The notes below the pieces were generated by a model. It was given only the letters and a program-made list of their open reading frames with translations, ran no database searches and was not told where the DNA came from. This document shows, in pieces, positions 1 to 7,334 of a stretch of 32,679 bases of DNA. Source of the stretch: an uncultured Nitrospina sp. (GTDB lineage Bacteria; Nitrospinota; Nitrospinia; Nitrospinales; VA-1). Each line of letters begins with the position of its first letter. Position 1 is the first letter of the stretch. A program made the translations under genes and the position numbers. The stretch is from contig CAJWQP010000014.1 in the NCBI GenBank assembly GCA_913045445.1, forward strand, positions 1-32,679, written 5' to 3'.

Positions 1-1622
1 TGGTGGTGGAAAATTCCGATGGCAGTCTGCTGGGTGCCAAGTCGCGCGGGTGGACTAAAAGCAAAATCCCTGCCCTGCCCGTTGGTGGTGAAGATCTGCC
101 GGATGCGTTGAAATCCCTCAACGGTTACTGCGCACACACTGCCCAGACCAACCTAATCCAGAACGTAATGGATAGGTCTCTAACTAATGGATTTTACAGA
201 AATATTTCACCGTCTGTTCGGTCCGAAATGGCTGTGCCTATCATCTACGGGAACAGTGTGATTGGAATCATCAATCAAGACCATTTCCGCGAAAACTATT
301 TCACGGTGGAGCATAGGCGAATTGTTCAGATCATCGCCAGCCTCATCAGCCAGAAGGTTCACAATCTGATGCAGATTCAGGAACTGAAGCAAGAGATCTC
401 ACAACTTCGTCAGGATGTTGAATACCGTGACCCAAAAGTTTCTTCATACTATTTTGGTAACGTCATCGGACGCAGTAAGACCATTCATCATCTGGTCGAC
501 CGAATCAATACCGTTGTGGAGTCCGTTTGCAACCGCATGCTGAAATGGGACAGTTCGCAATCCAAAGAAGCCAATATGGGGCTCCCTTCACTGCTCGTCC
601 ACGGCGAAACCGGTACCGGAAAAGAATTTTTCTTCAACAATATTTACTCGCGCATAACGGAAATCTTCCAGCAGAAAAGAGGAAAGAACTTCAAGTTGAT
701 GCTGAGGAAAACCAATATCGCCGCCTACAGCGGGGAACTCACCTACAGTGAATTATTCGGGCATAAAAAAGGAGCCTATACGGGAGCCGAGTTCAATCGG
801 CAGGGTATCCTTGAAGAAGCCAATGGCGGAGTTGTTTTCCTGGATGAGATAGGTGACGCCGACCCCAAGACCCAGGTTCAGCTCCTGCGGTTTCTTGATA
901 CCGGAGTTTTCATGCGTCTGGGCGAAAACCAGCCCAGATATTCCCGCATCTTTCTAATCGCCGCGACCAATAAAAATCTGCGTGAAGAAATTGATGCAGG
1001 CCGGTTCCGTGAGGACCTGTACCACCGCTTGAACGCGTTGAGCTTCCGCATCCCTTCCCTCAATGAAAGACACGAAGATATCTCCGATCTGGCGACCCAT
1101 TTCCTTGGCATCCTGTTTCAGGCCTACAAAAAGGGGAATCCTGAAGAATCCCTGCCCCATCTGGAAAAAGTAGCTATCGATTACCTGGCCCAGCATAAAT
1201 ATCGCGGCAACGTACGCGAGCTGAAAAATATTTTAATGCGAGCCATGATGTTCCGCAAAGGATCAATCATCTCCCTGGGCGATGTGATGGAAGCCTGCCA
1301 ATCTGAGAATCCAGTACCAAAGGAAACCATTGAACTACCCGAATCGAATTATATCGATTCGATTCTAGATCAGCTGGAATCCGGCAAAGGGGATTTCTGG
1401 TCGCAGGTTCACCGGCCCTTTAAAAGGAACCGATTGACGCGGGATACCGTGAAAAAGGTCATTCAAACGGCCCGCAAAAGATATCAAGCCAACCTGCCAG
1501 GTCTGGCCATTAAATTAGGCGCTTGCGCCGGGCATTATCAAAATGACCCTGAAGAATTAAAGAAATTCACCAGTTTCAAGAACTTCCTGTATAAAACCGT
1601 AAAAATCAGTGCCCCGAACTGA
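1..1622 (+). CDS. Sigma-54-dependent transcriptional activator with N-terminal GAF domain (5' end cut by window)
   Basis: The reading frame is open at the window edge, so the true start lies upstream. The visible 539 residues begin inside a GAF-type sensor domain (about residues 40-120; MAVPIIYGNSVIGIINQ is typical), followed by a short coiled linker. An AAA+ sigma-54 activation domain follows: Walker A GETGTGKE at 201-208, the sigma-54 contact loop as GAYTGA at 257-262 (Phe to Tyr of the usual GAFTGA), Walker B VVFLDE at 277-282, and a GNVRELKN block near 402. Such proteins open sigma-54 RNA polymerase complexes by ATP hydrolysis. The C-terminus (about 474-535) is not an obvious Fis-type helix-turn-helix. 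It is a longer helical segment (LTRDTVKKVIQTARKRYQ ... FTSFKNFLYK) resembling an alternative tail I associate with some activators of this class. It is followed after 207 bases by ahcY on the same strand. Family assignment is firm; ligand and targets are unknown. Confidence 0.9.
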   Translation, partial: VVENSDGSLLGAKSRGWTKSKIPALPVGGEDLPDALKSLNGYCAHTAQTNLIQNVMDRSLTNGFYRNISPSVRSEMAVPIIYGNSVIGIINQDHFRENYFTVEHRRIVQIIASLISQKVHNLMQIQELKQEISQLRQDVEYRDPKVSSYYFGNVIGRSKTIHHLVDRINTVVESVCNRMLKWDSSQSKEANMGLPSLLVHGETGTGKEFFFNNIYSRITEIFQQKRGKNFKLMLRKTNIAAYSGELTYSELFGHKKGAYTGAEFNRQGILEEANGGVVFLDEIGDADPKTQVQLLRFLDTGVFMRLGENQPRYSRIFLIAATNKNLREEIDAGRFREDLYHRLNALSFRIPSLNERHEDISDLATHFLGILFQAYKKGNPEESLPHLEKVAIDYLAQHKYRGNVRELKNILMRAMMFRKGSIISLGDVMEACQSENPVPKETIELPESNYIDSILDQLESGKGDFWSQVHRPFKRNRLTRDTVKKVIQTARKRYQANLPGLAIKLGACAGHYQNDPEELKKFTSFKNFLYKTVKISAPN

Positions 1623-1642
1623 CTGTATAAATTTATTATGGT

Positions 1643-1718
1643 GGACGATACCTTCATTTATTGCTAAACTTCTACTCCTAAGCGTACGTTATAGGTGTCG
1701 TCCCTGCACACCGGGGAC
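1643..1718 (+). other. Candidate structured RNA leader upstream of ahcY
   Basis: Within the 207 bases between the regulator and ahcY, GGACGATACC (1643-1652) can pair with GGTGTCGTCC (1694-1703) as a 10-11 base-pair stem with one G-U pair, closing a loop of about 40 bases. The same 3' arm has two other possible partners: GGTGT (1694-1698) with ACACC (1708-1712), and GTCCC (1700-1704) with GGGAC (1714-1718). Mutually exclusive stems are what a switching leader would show. No run of T follows, so it is not a simple terminator. I could not match it to the SAH or SAM riboswitch consensus as I remember them. Function is inference only. Confidence 0.35.
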
Positions 1719-1814
1719 CTGCATTGTACCTCACGAAACCAACCAAACTTGAAGCGGAGTTGTTTTGTCCGTTCAGTAAAACAAAATTATAAATTCTACA
1801 ACTATTCATTCCTT

Positions 1815-1820
1815 AAGGAG
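1815..1820 (+). promoter_or_regulatory. Ribosome binding site that fixes the ahcY start
   Basis: AAGGAG lies nine bases before the ATG at 1830. The frame stays open back to a GTG at 1695, but that upstream stretch has no homology to the family. This strong Shine-Dalgarno sequence marks the true start. Confidence 0.85.
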
Positions 1821-1829
1821 ATCCCCTCT

Positions 1830-3131
1830 ATGAGTTCTGCCCTCGTTGCCGAAAAATTTAAAGTCAAAGACATATCCCTTGCCGATTGGGGCCGGCAGGA
1901 GATCATCATCGCCGAAAACGAAATGCCGGGACTGATGGCTCTTCGTAAAAAATATGGAGAATCAAAACCTCTCAAAGGGGCGCGAATCGCAGGCTCCCTT
2001 CATATGACAATCCAGACGGCGGTCCTCATCGAAACACTGATCGACCTGGGTGCGGAAGTTCGCTGGGCCTCCTGTAATATTTTTTCCACACAAGATCACG
2101 CGGCGGCGGCAATAGCTAAGGAAGGCATCCCTGTTTTTGCCTGGAAAGGTGAAACGGAAGAAGAATACTGGTGGTGTACCGCGCAAACCCTGTTGTTTGA
2201 GGACGGACCCAACATGATTCTCGATGACGGCGGTGACCTCACCGCTTATGTTCACGAAAAGCACCCGGAACTGCTCGCGAACATCAAAGGCGTCACAGAG
2301 GAAACCACCACAGGCGTTCATCACCTCTACAAAATGATTGAAGACAAAACGCTAAAACTACCGGCCATAAATGTTAATGACTCCGTGACCAAATCGAAAT
2401 TCGATAACCTCTACGGTTGTCGAGAATCACTCGCTGACGGAATCAAACGCGCGACCGATGTCATGATAGCGGGTAAAGTAGTCGTCGTGGCTGGTTATGG
2501 CGATGTCGGTAAAGGTTGCGCCAAATCAATGAAAGATCTCGGCGCTAGGGTAATCATCACGGAAATAGACCCCATCTGTGCCTTGCAGGCGGCTATGGAA
2601 GGCTACGAAATCACTACAATGGAAGAAGCGGTCAAAGAAGGAAACATTTTCGTGACCACAACAGGATGTAGCGACATCATCCGTATCGAACATATGGAAG
2701 CCATGCAAAATGACGCTATCGTCTGCAACATAGGCCATTTTGATGTCGAAATTCAGGTGGAAACTTTGAACAACTTTCCTGGCATCAAAAAACTGGAAGT
2801 CAAACCTCAGGTGGATAAATATACTTTCCCCGATGGACACAATATCATTCTGCTGGCAGAGGGGCGACTGGTTAATCTGGGTTGCGCCACCGGACACCCC
2901 TCTTTCGTAATGTCCAATTCATTCACCAATCAGGTATTGGCACAGATCGAATTATACGAAAATAAATACGAAATTGGCGTCTACACACTGCCGAAGAAAC
3001 TGGACGAAGAAGTGGCGCGACTGCACCTTGATAAGCTGGGCGTAAAAATGACCCGCCTGACTCCAGAACAGGCCGCCTACCTGAACCTTCCAGTGGAAGG
3101 TCCTTTCAAACCGGATCATTACCGCTACTAA
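1830..3131 (+). CDS. ahcY: Adenosylhomocysteinase (S-adenosyl-L-homocysteine hydrolase)
   Basis: This cytoplasmic NAD-dependent enzyme reversibly hydrolyses S-adenosylhomocysteine to adenosine and homocysteine, removing the product that inhibits methyltransferases. The 433-residue protein is full length and close to the eukaryotic size; it seems to lack the internal insert of about 40 residues found in many proteobacterial enzymes. Visible hallmarks are [11 protein letters not shown] (86-96), the active-site block [13 protein letters not shown] (181-193, with K188 and D192), the NAD-binding loop GYGDVGKG (222-229), [11 protein letters not shown] near 355, and the conserved C-terminal ending KPDHYRY. 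The start is the ATG preceded by AAGGAG. It has its own strong terminator, so it is probably transcribed alone or with the regulator upstream. Identity is very secure. Confidence 0.98.
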   Translation: MSSALVAEKFKVKDISLADWGRQEIIIAENEMPGLMALRKKYGESKPLKGARIAGSLHMTIQTAVLIETLIDLGAEVRWASCNIFSTQDHAAAAIAKEGIPVFAWKGETEEEYWWCTAQTLLFEDGPNMILDDGGDLTAYVHEKHPELLANIKGVTEETTTGVHHLYKMIEDKTLKLPAINVNDSVTKSKFDNLYGCRESLADGIKRATDVMIAGKVVVVAGYGDVGKGCAKSMKDLGARVIITEIDPICALQAAMEGYEITTMEEAVKEGNIFVTTTGCSDIIRIEHMEAMQNDAIVCNIGHFDVEIQVETLNNFPGIKKLEVKPQVDKYTFPDGHNIILLAEGRLVNLGCATGHPSFVMSNSFTNQVLAQIELYENKYEIGVYTLPKKLDEEVARLHLDKLGVKMTRLTPEQAAYLNLPVEGPFKPDHYRY

Positions 3132-3151
3132 GTTTTTACCAGAACCAAAAT

Positions 3152-3183
3152 AAAAGGCGTTCCTCTTAAGAGGGACGCCTTTT
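3152..3183 (+). terminator. Rho-independent terminator of ahcY
   Basis: A near-perfect hairpin begins 20 bases after the ahcY stop. AAAAGGCGTTCCTCT pairs with AGGGACGCCTTTT around a TTAAG-centred turn, with one G-U pair, and ends in a T run. A-rich and T-rich flanks on both sides suggest it could also stop transcription arriving from the opposite strand. Confidence 0.9.
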
Positions 3184-3463
3184 AAAATGCCGAAAAACCA
3201 CAAAACTCATATTGAAGGACGTTCATACTGTGCCATCCTTAGAACTTGCCATAGTAAAAGTATTTCCACTTTTAGAAAAGACCTTGTCTTCAAAGTGAAT
3301 GAAGCCTCCATAACAAAACCCAATTCGATATAAACCACTTTCAATATAAATAATTTTTTGAACAGATAAACGGAGTTGTATAGCGAAACTTTCGTATGGT
3401 TTCTTCTTAGTACGGTGGGCCGTTTAGCTATACAATTCTGGTTTAAATATCCTTCGGCAAATC
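3184..3463. other. Intergenic region between convergent ahcY and oleB
   Basis: This 280-base AT-rich stretch has no credible gene and no remnant of oleC or oleD that I can recognise. It contains a small hairpin (TAAAAGT 3255-3261 with ACTTTTA 3268-3274) and the much longer hairpin at 3367-3445 described separately. Confidence 0.6.
3367..3445 (+). repeat. Long imperfect inverted repeat / candidate small RNA hairpin
   Basis: Bases 3367-3389 pair with 3422-3445 over about 23 base pairs. The core is TTGTATAGC (3376-3384) with GCTATACAA (3427-3435), flanked by AAAC/GTTT inside and CGGAG/TTCTG outside, then TAAA/TTTA after a one-base bulge at 3441. The 32-base apex holds a further TCGTA/TACGG stem. 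Two imperfect positions are G-U pairs if the + strand is the RNA but C-A mismatches on the - strand, which favours + strand transcription. It could be a small RNA, the end of the oleB transcript, or a tiny mobile-element relic. I see no T run after it on either strand. Confidence 0.45.
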
Positions 3464-4345
3464 CTAAGGATTATCCTTCAGGAAAAGGCGTATCCAGGGA
3501 ATGATTTCTTCGCAGGCATCTTCAACCACCAGATGCCCGGCGTGTTCCACTTCGTGAATTTGTGCAGAGGGAAATATCTCACGCCATCTTTTCAGGAAAT
3601 GGCGATTAAAACAGAAATCCTTCATCCCCCATACGATCATAATGGGCAGGTTGTTAAATTGCCGTAAATTATTTTCGATATTTTGCACCACCGGATAACT
3701 TTCAGCAGTAGACTCCATAGGAATATCCTGAACGAATCTCAGGTTCGCTATCCGATTTTCAAAGGTGTCATAGGGTGCCAGATAACCTGCCCTCACCTGC
3801 TCTGTCAAAAGCTCCTTGTGCTTTAACCCGAACGCTAATACTCCCTTAACAAAAGCGTTAAAATAACGGATTGCAATAGGGCCGATGAATCGCTTTCTGC
3901 ATATTTCTATACGAAAGGGCATGTGTTTAGAAAGGAAGGCGGCCGCATTGAACAATACCAGCCGTTTTATTAAATCCGGTCTGCGCACGGCGAGCCCCAT
4001 ACCGATGGCTCCACCCCAGTCATGCAAAACAAGTGTGATATTTTTTAGATTAAGAGAATCGACCAGCTTCTCCAAATTATCGATATGAACCGAGAGGGTA
4101 TAGTTATAGTCCTGAGGTTTATCGGATAAACCACAGCCTATGTGGTCTGGCGCAATACATCGGTAGCTGTTGTTTAATCCCTGGATCAGGGTCCGGTAAT
4201 AAAAAGACCAGGTAGGATTACCGTGCAGGAAGAGTAAAGTTTCCCCCTCTCCTTCATCCAGATAGTGATATTTATGCGGGTTGAGATCAAAGTAACGCGA
4301 GGTATAGGGGTAAATATCTCTGAACTGGTCCAGGTTGGTCACCAT
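3464..4345 (-). CDS. oleB: OleB-like alpha/beta hydrolase (haloalkane-dehalogenase family; putative beta-lactone decarboxylase)
   Basis: This 293-residue alpha/beta hydrolase resembles haloalkane dehalogenases and, more closely in my judgement, OleB, which decarboxylates cis-beta-lactones to long-chain olefins. The oxyanion loop HGNPTWSFYYRTL starts at residue 41. The nucleophile elbow HDWGG has Asp109 and Trp110. Asp243 (WGMKDFCF) and His271 (EHAGH) complete the triad. PDHIGCGLSDKP near 66 is typical of the family. I take the start as the ATG at 4343-4345, which overlaps the end of oleA by seven bases (ATGGTGA). The frame continues upstream inside oleA, so a longer start is less likely. The partner gene is what separates OleB from a true dehalogenase. 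No oleC or oleD follows. OleB is favoured but a dehalogenase activity is not excluded. Confidence 0.85.
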   Translation of the reverse strand: MVTNLDQFRDIYPYTSRYFDLNPHKYHYLDEGEGETLLFLHGNPTWSFYYRTLIQGLNNSYRCIAPDHIGCGLSDKPQDYNYTLSVHIDNLEKLVDSLNLKNITLVLHDWGGAIGMGLAVRRPDLIKRLVLFNAAAFLSKHMPFRIEICRKRFIGPIAIRYFNAFVKGVLAFGLKHKELLTEQVRAGYLAPYDTFENRIANLRFVQDIPMESTAESYPVVQNIENNLRQFNNLPIMIVWGMKDFCFNRHFLKRWREIFPSAQIHEVEHAGHLVVEDACEEIIPWIRLFLKDNP

Positions 4346-5388
4346 TCCACGCCCAGCATAAGACTGTTTAGACCACTCCCTATTCCCAGCAAAGCGGCCT
4401 TGTCCCCTGACTTGAGACAACCTTTTTCCACACCCAGCGCAAGGGTTGAAGGCAGGGAAGCTGACCCGGTGTTCCCCAACAACTCAAGCGTTGAAAAATC
4501 CTTTGTCAGGTCGAGTCCGAGCGTTTCATAAAGGAGCTTTCGATGCATCTGCCCTACCTGATGACAAAAGACACGACCGACATCATCGCCGTTCCATCCA
4601 AGAACTTTTTTCGTGACTTCCCAGGTTTCTCCTGCTAATTTGCAACCTTCATGCATCATCGTCTCTGCATCTGTATTCATAAGAGGCGACCATCTCTCGC
4701 TCCCCGCTCCGGTTTCGTCATTACCACGGCATAATTCATTGAATTGAGTTGCGGCTCGACCAAAACCACCCAGCAAGCGATGATTGAATTTAGATAAGTC
4801 CTTATGCACCAGAAGAACACCCGCAGCCGCAGACGCTATAGTGAGTGAAGCAAAGGAAGATTTAATATCATTTCGCGTGAGATCAGATCGGCTCAATAAA
4901 TTTTCTATAGTGGTATCCACCAAGGGGCCGCCGTTTTCACCAGCAACGATCAAACCGGCACGAATCTGGCCCAACTCAATCATATTGGCAATATGTACCA
5001 TGGCATTAAGTACCCCCAGGCAGGCGTTTGAAATATCGAAAGCAAGAGTGTCCGGTTGAAGATTCAGATTATGATGAACCAATGATGCGGTGGCAGGTTC
5101 AAGAAAATCGCGACAAACAGATGCGTTGATGAGACACCCAATTTCCTTCCTGTCAATCCCCGACGACTGAACAGCTTTCTCTCCGGCTTTTGAGGCAACC
5201 TGACTCGGGAAAACGCCTTTGTCCCAGAACCTCCGCTCTTTAATACCGCTCATCATTTCGAGTCTGCCGTATGGCAGTTTCAATCGATCATAAATCGGTG
5301 CCAGTCGTTGCTCCAGATCATCAGAAGTAACCACATTCTCAGGAAGATGACAGGCCAGGCCCTCAATATATACATTTTTATAATGCAC
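4339..5388 (-). CDS. oleA: OleA-like condensing enzyme (thiolase superfamily, KAS III-like)
   Basis: OleA joins two fatty acyl-CoAs head to head in a non-decarboxylative Claisen condensation to a 2-alkyl-3-ketoacyl product, the first step of long-chain olefin synthesis. The 349-residue protein follows my recollection of the Xanthomonas OleA sequence along its length. Catalytic Cys123 lies in DISNACLG, His276 in CHQVGQMH, Asn306 in LLGNTGSAS, and Glu97 in CRDFLEPATAS, the glutamate that distinguishes OleA from FabH. The C-terminus ALLGIGSGLNSLMLGVEW is also OleA-like. The start is a GTG with CTCCTT (AAGGAG on the gene strand, + 5400-5405) 11 bases upstream. It sits 31 bases after the ABC exporter gene and overlaps oleB, so the three are probably one transcript. 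An ordinary FabH is the alternative, made unlikely by Glu97 and the oleB partner. Confidence 0.88.
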   Translation of the reverse strand: MHYKNVYIEGLACHLPENVVTSDDLEQRLAPIYDRLKLPYGRLEMMSGIKERRFWDKGVFPSQVASKAGEKAVQSSGIDRKEIGCLINASVCRDFLEPATASLVHHNLNLQPDTLAFDISNACLGVLNAMVHIANMIELGQIRAGLIVAGENGGPLVDTTIENLLSRSDLTRNDIKSSFASLTIASAAAGVLLVHKDLSKFNHRLLGGFGRAATQFNELCRGNDETGAGSERWSPLMNTDAETMMHEGCKLAGETWEVTKKVLGWNGDDVGRVFCHQVGQMHRKLLYETLGLDLTKDFSTLELLGNTGSASLPSTLALGVEKGCLKSGDKAALLGIGSGLNSLMLGVEW

Positions 5389-5419
5389 CGATCTGAAATC
5401 TCCTTAATAAAAAAATAAT

Positions 5420-7159
5420 TCACTTTTCATTATCATCAATGACCTGCATTTTGTAGTATTTCTGGTAGAGCCCGCAATTCGCCAGAAGCTGTTCATGGGT
5501 TCCTGATTCAATGATCTCACCCTTATCCAATACAATAATAGAGTGTGCGTGCTTGATAGTTGACAAACGGTGAGCGATCACAAAAGTAGTACGATGCTCC
5601 ATTAAATTATGCAAGGCATTCTGCACCAGTTTTTCTGATTCAGAATCCAACGCCGAGGTCGCCTCATCAAGAACAAGGATGGGGGCGTTACGAAGGATAG
5701 CTCTGGCAATGGCAATACGCTGTCGTTGGCCTCCAGAGAGTTTAACGCCGCGCTCGCCAATGATTGTATCGTATCCTTCATCAAGATTTTCGACAAAATA
5801 ATCAACATGAGCCGCCTTCGCCGCCCGCATGATATCCTCCTCTGACGCATCAGGTTTTCCATAAGCGATATTTTGCCGGATCGTATCATTAAAAAGAAAT
5901 GTTTCCTGAGTTACCAGCGCAATGTTGTTTCTAACAGAACTCAATGTATACTCGGCAAGATCAATTCCATCGACAAGAATTTTTCCGAAAGACGGGTCGT
6001 GAAATCGAAACAAAAGGTCAACCAGAGTAGTTTTCCCCGCGCCACTCATGCCCACAATAGCAAGTATTCTGCCTTTCTCAACGGTAACATTAATATCATT
6101 AAGAACCTTGGCATTTCTGGAGGGATACTTAAACGAAATATTTTTGAATTCAACGGATTTTTTGAAATCGGAAAGCTCCAGAGTCCCTTCCTTGATCTTC
6201 TCCTCCTCCATGTCAAAAATAGAGAAAACCCTTTCTGCGCCCGCTAAAGATGACTGTATATTCGTATAAATTTTAAAGAGGAGACGAAGCGGCGTATACA
6301 TCATAAACAGACCAACAATGAATGCGATGAAAGTTCCCTGACTCACCTGATCGGTCAAAACCTGATACCCGCCATACCAGAGAATCACCGATGCGCTTAT
6401 CACACCAAATAATTCTAAAAAGGGTGAAGTGATTTCTACATATTTGACGTTCTTCTTCATCACCTTTAGAAATTCATCGCTAAAACTATTGAACTTCTTT
6501 TCTTCCACCGACTCCATCGCAAAGGCCCGCACCACTTTAACACCCGCAAAGGATTCAAGGATGGTTGAGTTGAGGTGGCCTAGAATTTCCTGTCCTTTAT
6601 GGCCCAGTTTTTTCAGTTTGCGGGCAATATTTCCGATAGGCAAAATCATAACTGGAAAAACGATAATCGATATAATCGCCCAATCCCATTTAAGATAAAA
6701 TATCCAACATAACAGTGCGATTAAAGTAATGGAGTTTTGAATCAACTCCTTTAGCAGTCGAGTGATCGTTGATTGCATGATGCTGACATCATTCATGATT
6801 CTCGACATCAAATGACCGGTTTCATTATCTTCAAAAAAGGTGAACGGAAGCCTGTGTATATGAGAAAATAACTGTTCTCTGACGCGGACCACCAATTCCC
6901 ATGAAATTCCAAATATGATTATATTTTGTGCATAGGTCAGCCCGGCTTTCAGGGCATACAGAAAAACAAGGGCCAGGGGAATGACCTTGAGCATGAAAAA
7001 ATCTTTTTCAACAAAGATATCATCAAAGGTTTTCTGAATCAGCGGAACAGGAGAACTCGCAATCACCCCGACAATCACAGAAAACAGAATCGCCAGGGCA
7101 AGTTGCTTTTTATAAGGTATTAAAAACCGGAAAAGTCTTTTATAAAGTTGGATAGTCAT
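5420..7159 (-). CDS. msbA: MsbA-type ABC exporter (fused membrane and ATPase domains)
   Basis: This 579-residue half-transporter has the MsbA layout. An N-terminal six-helix membrane domain covers about 1-310, with GHLMSRIMNDVSIMQ near 115 and GVKVVRAFAMES near 206 typical of lipid and peptide exporters. The ATPase domain follows, with Walker A GMSGAGKTT (370-378), signature LSGGQ (474-478), Walker B ILVLDEATSALD (494-505) and the switch His530 in AHRLS. It would work as an inner-membrane homodimer; in MsbA the cargo is lipid A core, but the sequence does not settle the substrate. The ATG at 7157-7159 has no good Shine-Dalgarno nearby. It is the first gene of the msbA-oleA-oleB group, so a lipid or hydrocarbon-related cargo is a reasonable idea but unproven. 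Confidence 0.9.
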   Translation of the reverse strand: MTIQLYKRLFRFLIPYKKQLALAILFSVIVGVIASSPVPLIQKTFDDIFVEKDFFMLKVIPLALVFLYALKAGLTYAQNIIIFGISWELVVRVREQLFSHIHRLPFTFFEDNETGHLMSRIMNDVSIMQSTITRLLKELIQNSITLIALLCWIFYLKWDWAIISIIVFPVMILPIGNIARKLKKLGHKGQEILGHLNSTILESFAGVKVVRAFAMESVEEKKFNSFSDEFLKVMKKNVKYVEITSPFLELFGVISASVILWYGGYQVLTDQVSQGTFIAFIVGLFMMYTPLRLLFKIYTNIQSSLAGAERVFSIFDMEEEKIKEGTLELSDFKKSVEFKNISFKYPSRNAKVLNDINVTVEKGRILAIVGMSGAGKTTLVDLLFRFHDPSFGKILVDGIDLAEYTLSSVRNNIALVTQETFLFNDTIRQNIAYGKPDASEEDIMRAAKAAHVDYFVENLDEGYDTIIGERGVKLSGGQRQRIAIARAILRNAPILVLDEATSALDSESEKLVQNALHNLMEHRTTFVIAHRLSTIKHAHSIIVLDKGEIIESGTHEQLLANCGLYQKYYKMQVIDDNEK

Positions 7160-7202
7160 TAATAGTGGGTGGAGTGCTCCGGGGAAACTCTGGGCTATGT
7201 AG

Positions 7203-7248
7203 AAAAAAAGCCCCCAGACATTGACTCTAGATCAACGCCACAGGGGCT
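7203..7248 (-). terminator. Rho-independent terminator of the stress-protein gene
   Basis: On the - strand, AGCCCC pairs with GGGGCT, enclosing a second TTGA/TCAA stem, and a run of seven T follows (AAAAAAAG at 7203-7210 on the + strand). It lies about 90 bases after the stress-protein stop and before the ABC exporter gene, separating the two transcription units. Confidence 0.85.
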
Positions 7249-7334
7249 CTTTAGATTCGTATTAGTATGCACCATCTTCGAGTGAACCGCTGGATAAAAT
7301 TCCTGCTGCTCAGTTCAGGTCGGGAGTATGCGCG

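Noticed and set aside
1695-1829. Upstream GTG extension of ahcY
   Set aside because: The extra 45 residues are unlike the family, and the ATG at 1830 has a strong, well-spaced ribosome binding site.
3464-4345. Haloalkane dehalogenase as the primary call
   Set aside because: The fold and nucleophile fit, but the overlapping oleA partner makes OleB the better explanation. Dehalogenase activity remains possible.
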